DNA of 32,371 bases. It comes from Acidobacteriota bacterium. GTDB taxonomy: Bacteria > Acidobacteriota > Terriglobia > Acidiferrales > UBA7541. Positions 16,645 through 22,956 of this stretch are shown in pieces (the stretch's first letter is position 1; each line of letters opens with the position of its first letter). Both the position numbers and the translations under genes were made by a program. The stretch is from assembly GCA_013286465.1 (NCBI GenBank), contig JABDFR010000030.1, forward strand, positions 1 through 32,371, in the 5' to 3' direction. The notes under the pieces are model-generated. The model saw nothing but the letters and a program-made list of their open reading frames with translations, was not told the DNA's origin and did no database searches.

Positions 16645-16841
16645 ACTTCCAAGTTGGACGAAGCGCGTTACTTACGATGGGCGAAGCGGTAGGATCTCTC
16701 AATCCGCGAGATGCCAGCTCGGGCCGTAATTACGCGAAAGAGCCGGCAGAGGCGCCGGCGTTACGAACACCACCGCCCACTAGCGCATCTCCCCAATTTC
16801 GTGTAGAAATCTACCAATCCACAGGACCACGGGAGGAACGC

Positions 16842-17342
16842 ATGTCTACACTCGACACCACCAGCAGCCTATATCAAACGATCAAAGAATACGGCCGCCC
16901 CGATTGCCATATCTCCGCCAGCGAAGCAGAATCCCCCTGGGTCCCCTTCGTAGAAAATGTTTTCATCCGCCACTTGGCCTTCGACGTCCGCGCCAGCGCC
17001 TTCGCCAATATTCTCTGGGTGAAAAAGAATGGAGTTCTAGGCCGCCATCGCCATCGCGGCCCGGTCATGGCCTGCACACTAGAAGGAAGCTGGCGCTATC
17101 TCGAATACGATTGGGTCTCCCGCGCCGGCGATTACGTCCACGAAAGCCCCGGCGTAATCCACACTCTAGTCTCGGATGATCCCAACGGCATGAAAACATT
17201 CTTCTGGCTAAATGGCTCGCTAGAATTTTACGACGAGCAAGATAATCTGCTGCAAACGCTAGATGTCTTCTGGATGATCGATCACTATCTAACGCACTGC
17301 CGCCAACACAACCTGAAAATCAACGAAAAGCTTTTCGTCTAA
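16842..17342 (+). CDS. 2,4'-Dihydroxyacetophenone dioxygenase-like cupin
   Basis: A 166-residue cupin. The metal-binding histidines are His69 and His71 (GRHRHRG) and His107 (GVIHTLV), a three-His arrangement as in 2,4'-dihydroxyacetophenone dioxygenase. The middle part LEGSWRYLEYDW and the HESPG turn are typical of that family and of ChrR-like cupins. The known enzyme (about 177 residues) cleaves the C-C bond next to the ketone of 2,4'-dihydroxyacetophenone to 4-hydroxybenzoate and formate, with non-haem iron and O2. The ATG at 16842 has GGGAGG at 16831-16836; the 55 in-frame residues upstream are low-complexity and lack family sequence. It stands 257 bases after the ketone carboxylase cluster in the same direction. 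Substrate and metal are inferred. Confidence 0.78.
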   Translation: MSTLDTTSSLYQTIKEYGRPDCHISASEAESPWVPFVENVFIRHLAFDVRASAFANILWVKKNGVLGRHRHRGPVMACTLEGSWRYLEYDWVSRAGDYVHESPGVIHTLVSDDPNGMKTFFWLNGSLEFYDEQDNLLQTLDVFWMIDHYLTHCRQHNLKINEKLFV

Positions 17343-17344
17343 AT

Positions 17345-17390
17345 GTAGGGGCGGGGGTTAATCTCCCGCCCGCTTTGGCCCTGGGTGTTC
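17345..17390. repeat. Hairpin repeat A (GTAGGGG family)
   Basis: A 46-base element starting GTAGGGGCGGG and ending CTGGGTGTTC. A stem GGGCGGG/CCCGCCC encloses a short loop. It matches the element at 17946-17990 base for base except in the stem, where pairs change together, and in a few linker positions. It lies directly after the dioxygenase stop codon. The remaining gap to 17544 holds no gene; AGGTGAT before the next ATG is its ribosome-binding site. Confidence 0.7.
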
Positions 17391-17544
17391 CAGTCCGCAT
17401 CAACCCAGCCGCTCCCACTCCCAACGAAACTGCAACACTCCCCGCAACATTTCCCCTCGCCCGGTGTTTCATCTATAAGACCGAGCCAACACCCAGAGTG
17501 AATCTCGGTCCTCATTCATTTTCATAAATCAACGAGGTGATCCG

Positions 17545-17904
17545 ATGAAACTCACATGGCTAAACAAGCTGAATGTTCTACCTCTAGCAATCATCCTGAC
17601 GGGCGCAGCAGCCAGCCTCCCGGTCTACGCCCAATCCCAACAAGCCGATCCGGACACAATTCACCAACGCAAAGAAAATCAGCAGGATCGCATCGCGCAA
17701 GGCGTAAAGAGCGGCCAACTAACCCCCCGCGAAACCGCCAACCTGGAAAATAAAGAAGCAGCCATCAACCAGGAAACCCGCGCCGATCGCCGGGCCAATG
17801 GCGGCAAACTGACGCAAGGCGAAAAAGCCCAGATCAATCGCCAGCAAAACCGAACCTCGCGCCAGATCTATCGCGACAAACACAACGCCCGCACTACCAA
17901 GTAA
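17545..17904 (+). CDS. Small secreted basic protein, function unknown
   Basis: A 119-residue protein with a clear signal peptide: positive start, hydrophobic residues 11-24 (VLPLAIILTGAAAS) and a likely cleavage after VYA at residue 29. The mature part is rich in Gln, Arg, Asn and Lys and has two related helical units: RIAQGVKSGQLTPRE at 50-64 and a second with NGGKLTQGEKAQINRQQNR near 85. The pattern of -SGxLT-x-E- and -GGxLT-x-x-E- is widespread in periplasmic proteins of unknown function. The ATG has AGGTGAT a few bases upstream. The gene is flanked on both sides by copies of the same hairpin repeat, which may mark transcript ends. Confidence 0.8.
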   Translation: MKLTWLNKLNVLPLAIILTGAAASLPVYAQSQQADPDTIHQRKENQQDRIAQGVKSGQLTPRETANLENKEAAINQETRADRRANGGKLTQGEKAQINRQQNRTSRQIYRDKHNARTTK

Positions 17905-17945
17905 CTTCCGATCCCCCCACGCGCCGCGCGATGAAGCGCGGCGCG

Positions 17946-17990
17946 GTAGGGGCCGGGGTTCACCTCCGGCCGCTGCGGCACTGGGTGTTC
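17946..17990. repeat. Hairpin repeat B (GTAGGGG family)
   Basis: A 45-base second copy of the repeat at 17345-17390: GTAGGGGCCGGGGTT, then a stem GGCCGG/CCGGCC and the shared end CTGGGTGTTC. Stem bases differ from copy A in both arms, keeping pairing. It lies between the convergent ends of the small secreted protein gene and the MerR-TPR gene and could serve as a terminator for either. Confidence 0.7.
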
Positions 17991-18023
17991 GACGCCTTTC
18001 AATTTTCCCGGAAAAATTTTCGC

Positions 18024-18935
18024 TTATCGACGCACAGGAAAGGGAATCGGCGGAGGAAGTTTTCGCCCAGGCCGCAACTGCTCAATACGCGTACGCGCCT
18101 TCTCAGCCCAAGTACCGCGCGGGTCATGCTTCAGATAAAGCGACCAATGTTCGCGAGCCCGCGCCGGGTCGCCTTTTTTCTCATAAGCCAGCGCTAAATT
18201 AAAATGCGCGTCGGCATGATTCGGCATCGCTCGAATCGCGCATCGCAAATTCTCGATGGCCTCATCAATCTTCCCGGCCTCTTCATAAACACAGCCCAAA
18301 TTGTACCGGCAAATCGCGTTCGCCGGATCGAGAGCAACGGCGGCCAAAAAAGCATTCTGCGCATCTTCCAACCGGCGCTGATGGTAAAGCGCCACGCCCA
18401 AATTAATATGCGCCTCCACCCACTCAGGCGAAATCTCAATCACCCGCTGATAAGCCTCCACAGCCTCATCCACCGTCTCCGGCGAAGTTTCCGCAGCCAG
18501 CGCAATCTCAAACCATTCCTCCGCTGAACGCGAGCCCAGCTGATGAACATTGCTAGCCGCAGACGATGCCGGCGCCCCCTGCAGCGGCAGAATCCACTGA
18601 AGCTCCAGCGGATCAAACGGCGGCGCCATCTCGCCCGGAAGCACAAAAGCCACACTCTGCCGGCATTCCAGCAACCGCAAATTCTCCACACGCAGCGCCG
18701 AACCCCCAAGCTGCCGCTCGATCGCCGAAACCGCCCGCCGCAATCGCCGCGCCGGCACGCGCGAATCCGTCAGCCGCTTGATCGTCCGCAGCGCCACCAA
18801 ATCCCCAAAATCGTAAAAGCGCTCGCCCCAACGAATCCGCGGCCGTACCAGCCGCAACCGTTCCCAATAGCGCAACCGCCGGTCATCCACCCCGACGATC
18901 CGCCGTGCCTCCGACCGCGTATATCGCTCGCCCAA
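18024..18935 (-). CDS. MerR-type DNA-binding domain fused to TPR repeats
   Basis: Residues 4-70 (from TTG 18935) form a MerR helix-turn-helix: YTRSEARRIVGVDDRRLRYWERL, followed by the FYDFGDLVALRTIKRL wing-type segment. Residues from about 150 form at least three TPR units, including EWVEAHINLGVALYHQRRLE, NAICRYNLGCVYEEAGKIDE and HADAHFNLALAYEKKGDPA. There is no recognisable small-molecule binding domain, so the TPRs probably mediate protein contacts. The start at TTG 18935 is preferred because GGGGGA precedes it; an upstream TTG at 18986 would add 17 Ala/Gly/Arg-rich residues. The gene is divergent from a histidine kinase gene, and the shared 205-base region could be its operator. Its target is unknown. 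Confidence 0.8.
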   Translation of the reverse strand: MGERYTRSEARRIVGVDDRRLRYWERLRLVRPRIRWGERFYDFGDLVALRTIKRLTDSRVPARRLRRAVSAIERQLGGSALRVENLRLLECRQSVAFVLPGEMAPPFDPLELQWILPLQGAPASSAASNVHQLGSRSAEEWFEIALAAETSPETVDEAVEAYQRVIEISPEWVEAHINLGVALYHQRRLEDAQNAFLAAVALDPANAICRYNLGCVYEEAGKIDEAIENLRCAIRAMPNHADAHFNLALAYEKKGDPARAREHWSLYLKHDPRGTWAEKARTRIEQLRPGRKLPPPIPFPVRR

Positions 18936-19022
18936 GTTCCCCCGTCTCGCCGATGGCCCGCCCGCCGCGCGCGCGCCCCAAGCCAAAATTTCTGCGCTCG
19001 ATTATCCCCCGGCTGTCAATCC

Positions 19023-19038
19023 CTGGCCAACCGGCCAG
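19023..19038. promoter_or_regulatory. Inverted repeat in divergent promoter region
   Basis: CTGGCC and GGCCAG are separated by four bases (aacc) between the divergent MerR-TPR and histidine kinase genes. It could be an operator for the MerR-type protein, but 6-bp arms in GC-rich DNA can arise by chance. Confidence 0.3.
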
Positions 19039-19140
19039 TGCCGCCACCGAAGTTCGTCCCAGCCATTACACGACAGGGAACACGCCCGGACCGCAAGCGC
19101 CGGCCGTGCTAGCCTGAAACGACGGGAGAGTGTAGTCGAA

Positions 19141-20808
19141 ATGCCGCTCAGTGTAGCCGAAAAAGATCATCTCGTACGTCTGGTAGCCTGGGCGCGAATC
19201 GCCTTCGTGCTGCTGGCCTTCGTAGCCGCAGGCGAATCGCGAAGCGCCGGCGGATTCACCGGCATTTTTCTGCTCGGCTACGTAGTGGTCGCGCTGGTCC
19301 TCGCGTTTGTAGCGCAGTACTGGTCGAAACTCCGCATACGCGTGCCGGTATGGATCGATGTAATCGCCATGGCGATCTTTCTGCCCTTCACCGCATCGTA
19401 CGTTTCGTTCGTGATGCTGTTTTGCTTCTCCGCTTTCGCGGTAGCCACTACCGCAAATGCCGAAGTAATCCGCGGCTTTGTCGGCCTTTCGGTAATGGCC
19501 GCCGCCGCCCGCCTGGGCTTACACAATCCCTGGAACCGCGGTTCCTTCATAGATTTCGGTGTACTAATGGCGGGCACTGTCGCAGCCGGAGCCGGCGCAG
19601 CCTGGCTCGGACGCCGCGAGCGCCAGGAAACCGACCATCGGCATCTGCTCGAGAAAATCTCCAATCAAATTCAATTCGAACGCGGCCTTTCGGAATCAAT
19701 TCAACACGGCCTAGCCGATTTGGCCGAGGCCTTCGAGTGCGAGCAGGGTTGCCTCGCTTTCCTTGATAATGAACTAGATCGAATTTTCGTCTGGCGCATC
19801 AAGCCGGGAGAAACCCCAGCATCCGGGCCCGAAACGATGCCGCTCTCGCGCATGGATGCTTATCTTCTAGATTCGCTCGAAGTCACCATGTGCTGGAATT
19901 CCCTCGAAGGCGCTGGCGAAGGCTTCGGATGGGATCGCCGTACCGGTCAGCCAGTGGCGAATCCGCCCAAGCCATCTACCGCGATGAAGGATGAACTCGG
20001 AGTGAAATCGCTCGTAGCCGCCACGCTGCAAGAGGCCGACGGCCGCCCCTCAGGCCGCGTCATGGTCCTGAATCGCCGCCGCAAATTCTCGCGCACCGAC
20101 CTGGCCTGGTTCGAGCACGTAGTGCGGCACATCTCCCCGCAAATCGACAATGTCTATCGCATGCGCCATCTCCGCGCGCGCACGGTAGAAGCCGAGCGCA
20201 GCCGCATTTCGCGCGATTTGCACGATGGCATTCTGCAAACTCTGCTGAGCCTGCAAATTCAACTCGAGGTAATGCGCCGGAACGCCTCAAACGGCAGCGC
20301 CCATTTGTCCTCGGACCTCGCCGCTCTGCAAAAAACCGTGCGACACGAAGCCGACGAACTCCGCCGCATGGTCACGGAAATGCGCCCGCTGCGAGTAGAA
20401 AGCGCCGACCTCCGCGAACTAATGCTAGGATTCGCCGAACGCTTCCAAAACGAGTCCGAATTAGCGGTAGATTTATTCGTAGACGACAAGAATTTACGCG
20501 CTCCAGACCGCGTCTGCCGCGAAATTTTCCAGATATACAGAGAGTCACTCAACAACATAAAAAAGCATGCTCACGCCAGCCACGTCGTGGTAAAACTGAA
20601 TCAGGACGAATCAAAGCTCAATTTTGTCATCGATGACAACGGTTTGGGCTTCAGTTTCTCAGGCCGCTTCTCGAGTGAAGAGCTAGACCGGCTACGCTTG
20701 GGCCCTATTTCAATTAAGGAACGCGCCCGTAGTGTGGGGGGCAATCTCACGGTAGAATCGAATCCGGGTCATGGGGCGCGTCTAACAATCGAAATTCCAT
20801 TGAATTGA
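19141..20808 (+). CDS. Membrane sensor histidine kinase, NarL-type (HisKA_3)
   Basis: The 555-residue protein has an N-terminal membrane region of about five to six helices (residues 12-155), a GAF-like sensor region (about 175-335), and a HisKA_3 dimerisation domain with the phosphorylated His361 in RISRDLHDGILQ. The ATP-binding domain follows with ESLNNIKKHAHAS (N box) near 465, DDNGLGF (G1) near 500 and a second glycine block GHGARLTIE at the end. It would autophosphorylate and pass the phosphate to the response regulator encoded one base downstream. The signal is unknown. The ATG follows GGGAGAG by about a dozen bases. Confidence 0.9.
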   Translation: MPLSVAEKDHLVRLVAWARIAFVLLAFVAAGESRSAGGFTGIFLLGYVVVALVLAFVAQYWSKLRIRVPVWIDVIAMAIFLPFTASYVSFVMLFCFSAFAVATTANAEVIRGFVGLSVMAAAARLGLHNPWNRGSFIDFGVLMAGTVAAGAGAAWLGRRERQETDHRHLLEKISNQIQFERGLSESIQHGLADLAEAFECEQGCLAFLDNELDRIFVWRIKPGETPASGPETMPLSRMDAYLLDSLEVTMCWNSLEGAGEGFGWDRRTGQPVANPPKPSTAMKDELGVKSLVAATLQEADGRPSGRVMVLNRRRKFSRTDLAWFEHVVRHISPQIDNVYRMRHLRARTVEAERSRISRDLHDGILQTLLSLQIQLEVMRRNASNGSAHLSSDLAALQKTVRHEADELRRMVTEMRPLRVESADLRELMLGFAERFQNESELAVDLFVDDKNLRAPDRVCREIFQIYRESLNNIKKHAHASHVVVKLNQDESKLNFVIDDNGLGFSFSGRFSSEELDRLRLGPISIKERARSVGGNLTVESNPGHGARLTIEIPLN

Positions 20809-20809
20809 A

Positions 20810-21475
20810 ATGACAAAAGGGAAACCACCAGTGCGCATTCTTGTCGCCGACGACCACGCGATTTTTCGCGATGGCCTGCGGCGCCTGCTCGAAGGCTCCG
20901 ACGACGTTTCCATCGTCGGCGAAGCCTCCAACGGCAATGAATGCATCAAGATGCTAGCCAAGTTGAAGCCCGATATTCTGCTCCTCGATCTACGCATGCC
21001 GGAAAAAGACGGCCTAGGGGTACTAGAAGAAATCAATTTCGATTCAATGGCCACGCGGGTCATAGTACTAACCGCCGCCGAAGACGATCGCGACGTAGTC
21101 CGCGCCATGCGCCTGGGCGCCCGCGGCGTAGTTCTGAAACAATCCGCCAGCGACCTGCTCCTAAAGAGCATCCGCAAAGTAAGCGACGGCGAAATCTGGC
21201 TAGACAACCGCATGACCGCCGAAGTGATCGACGCCTTCAAAAAGTCTTCAGAAGCCGGCCAGCGCCGCGAAAAGCCGTTACTGAGCGATCGCGAAAAGGA
21301 AATCGTGCAACTGGTAGCCCAAGGCTTCCGCAACAGGGAAATCGGCGAAAAACTCTTCATCAGCGAGCAAACCGTAAAAAATCACCTGCACAACATCTTC
21401 GACAAACTAGGCGTATCCGATCGCCTGGAACTAGCCCTCTACGCCATCCACCACCGCCTAATCGAGCAAGCCTAA
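20810..21475 (+). CDS. NarL/FixJ-type response regulator
   Basis: A 221-residue response regulator with receiver domain residues 8-125, acidic pair Asp14/Asp15, phospho-acceptor Asp60 (LLLDLRMP) and Lys112 (VLKQS). A LuxR-type helix-turn-helix fills residues 155-215 (LSDREKEIVQLVAQGFRNRE, then SEQTVKNHLHNIFDKLGV). It is the partner of the histidine kinase that ends one base upstream. GTG 20831, with AAAGGGA eight bases before it, is an equally good start and would give a protein beginning at the first beta strand (VRILVADD). Its target genes are not evident. Confidence 0.93.
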   Translation: MTKGKPPVRILVADDHAIFRDGLRRLLEGSDDVSIVGEASNGNECIKMLAKLKPDILLLDLRMPEKDGLGVLEEINFDSMATRVIVLTAAEDDRDVVRAMRLGARGVVLKQSASDLLLKSIRKVSDGEIWLDNRMTAEVIDAFKKSSEAGQRREKPLLSDREKEIVQLVAQGFRNREIGEKLFISEQTVKNHLHNIFDKLGVSDRLELALYAIHHRLIEQA

Positions 21476-21540
21476 GTTCGATTCCTCACTCGCTTCGCCG
21501 ATCTCCTGAAATTCCGGTCCTTTCATAGACGATGCCGCGC

Positions 21541-21640
21541 TTGTAGCACAGCCACTCTTGGCTGTGTCGGGTTTAGGCAAATGGCTAGACGCAGCGCGGA
21601 AGCATACAAAAAGCCACAGCCAGGAGTGGCTGTGCTACAA
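21541..21640. repeat. REPIN-like pair of inverted hairpins
   Basis: Two 26-base arms at 21541-21566 and 21615-21640 are inverted repeats of each other with one mismatch. Each arm is itself a hairpin, CACAGCCA and TGGCTGTG around a four-base loop (ctct in one, ggag in the other), flanked by TGTAG or CTACA. This is the layout of a REP doublet (REPIN/BIME), normally mobilised in trans by a RAYT transposase; none is encoded in the window. The first hairpin may also end the response regulator transcript. Confidence 0.8.
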
Positions 21641-21683
21641 AACATCACGCAAATCCTTCACTCTGCAATAGGTCGTAATACGA

Positions 21684-21689
21684 TATAAT
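21684..21689 (+). promoter_or_regulatory. Candidate -10 element upstream of the TPR/ClC gene pair
   Basis: A perfect TATAAT stands about 100 bases before the ATG at 21793. No good -35 hexamer is found 16-18 bases upstream, so the promoter call is tentative. Confidence 0.35.
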
Positions 21690-21705
21690 GCTGCTTGTGC
21701 TTAAA

Positions 21706-21740
21706 GTAGCGCCGGTGTCCCTGCCGGCACCTTGCGAGCG
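21706..21740. repeat. GTAGCGC intergenic repeat, copy 2
   Basis: GTAGCGCCGGTGTCCCTGCC, then GGCACCTTGCGAGCG. GCCGG and CCGGC can pair around a short loop. It aligns over its whole length with 24714-24748 and partly with 16581-16617. Its position upstream of the TPR gene argues that the coding region begins after it, at 21793. Confidence 0.65.
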
Positions 21741-21792
21741 AGATGCCAACCACAAACCGGCATCGCGCGCGGACCGAGCGTTAAAATTAACA

Positions 21793-22956
21793 ATGAGTGC
21801 GACGCGATATCGAAATTCGACCGCCGGCCAATCCCGCGAACTAGTCCTCGTAATCTGCGCGTTGCTTCTCGTTGCCCTCTTCTCGCTCACCGGCATCCTA
21901 ACCCGCGCCTTCCACAAAAAGCAGGCCGCCCTGGCCGCCGAGTGGTACGCCAAAGGCAACGTCTGCCTGGCGGCTAACTCCCCGCGCGAAGCCCTCGACG
22001 ACTACCGCCGCGCCCTGATCTTCGACCCAGAAAATGAACCCTACCAACTCCATCTTGCCCAAGCCCTTGCCCAGCTAGGCCGCCAGGAAGAAGCCCGCGC
22101 CTATCTCCTAAATCTCCTGAGCGATCGCCCCGGCGACGGCGAAGTAAATTTCGAACTAGCCCGCCTAGCTGCCGAAACCGGAAACATCGACGATGCCGTC
22201 CGCTTCTATCACGCCGCCGTCTACGGCGCCTGGGAGAGCGACCCCGTCGCCGCCCAGCTGCGAGCGCGTCTCGAACTTTCCCAGTTTCTCGTCCGTCACG
22301 GCGAACGCACTCAGGCTGAAGCCGAACTCATGTCGCTGGCCGCGAATATCCCCGATCGCGACGCGCAATTGCACACCCAGGCAGGCGATTTATTTCAAAG
22401 CATGGGAGATTTAAGCGGCGCGCTCAGTGAATACCGCTTCGCGCTCAAAGCCGTGCCGGAAAATCTCACCGCCCGGATCGGTGCGGGAATGGTTTCATTC
22501 AAGTTGGGCAATTATTCGAAAGCAATCGAAGATCTGGAAATCGCCGCGAAAGCCGACCCTGAAAATAAAACCGTCGCAACGACGCTCGAGACCGCACGCC
22601 TGGCAATCGAATCGGATCCATTCAGCCCGCGGCTTTCCGTTCGCGAGAAAGCTCAACGCGTTTCAACAGCCCTGTCTCGCGCGATTCAACGCGCCGACCA
22701 GTGCAGCGCGTCCTCAAAAAATGCAAACGCGGCACCTCTCGCCGCGCTAGCCGCACAGGCGAAATCGCAGCGCGAGTCGATTTGGAGCGAACGCAATTTA
22801 CTTTCCCATCCGGATCAACTCGACCCGGCGATGGAAATGGTTTTCAAAATTGAGACCGCGGCGAACCAGACGTGCGGCGAGCCCTCGAGCTTTGATGTGG
22901 CGCTCCAATTAATTGAACGTAAGCTCCGCGCCATGCAGGAAGGCGCCCCGGAATGA
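21793..22956 (+). CDS. Membrane-anchored TPR protein
   Basis: A 387-residue protein with one transmembrane helix at about residues 17-38 (LVLVICALLLVALFSLTGIL) and a TPR-rich periplasmic or cytoplasmic part. Repeats are visible as AAEWYAKGNVCLAANSPREA, EPYQLHLAQALAQLGRQEEA, EVNFELARLAAETGNIDDA, HTQAGDLFQSMGDLSGAL and ARIGAGMVSFKLGNYSKAI. The last 110 residues lack recognisable repeats. Start ATG 21793 is chosen because upstream sequence contains an intergenic repeat. Its stop overlaps the ClC transporter start (ATGA), indicating translational coupling, although no functional link is known. Role unknown beyond protein-protein contact. Confidence 0.85.
   Translation: MSATRYRNSTAGQSRELVLVICALLLVALFSLTGILTRAFHKKQAALAAEWYAKGNVCLAANSPREALDDYRRALIFDPENEPYQLHLAQALAQLGRQEEARAYLLNLLSDRPGDGEVNFELARLAAETGNIDDAVRFYHAAVYGAWESDPVAAQLRARLELSQFLVRHGERTQAEAELMSLAANIPDRDAQLHTQAGDLFQSMGDLSGALSEYRFALKAVPENLTARIGAGMVSFKLGNYSKAIEDLEIAAKADPENKTVATTLETARLAIESDPFSPRLSVREKAQRVSTALSRAIQRADQCSASSKNANAAPLAALAAQAKSQRESIWSERNLLSHPDQLDPAMEMVFKIETAANQTCGEPSSFDVALQLIERKLRAMQEGAPE

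Larger units (their letters stand above)
21476..21792. other. Intergenic region with REP-type hairpins, no gene
   Basis: This 317-base gap between the response regulator and the TPR gene holds the paired hairpins at 21541-21640, a TATAAT at 21684-21689 and a GTAGCGC repeat at 21706-21740. I see no coding region in it; an in-frame extension of the TPR gene to 21688 would run through the repeat and is disfavoured. Confidence 0.6.

Noticed and set aside
16677-16841. 55-residue N-terminal extension of the dioxygenase-like cupin
   Set aside because: The sequence is low-complexity intergenic-type DNA containing repeat-like GCCGG stretches; GGGAGG lies before ATG 16842, where family similarity begins.
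18543-19112. 189-codon plus-strand reading frame opposite the MerR-TPR gene
   Set aside because: It is Arg/Pro-rich antisense translation of a clearly conserved gene and has no ribosome-binding site or family features.
21541-21640. CRISPR-like array
   Set aside because: There are only two arms and they are inverted, not direct, repeats; no cas gene is present.
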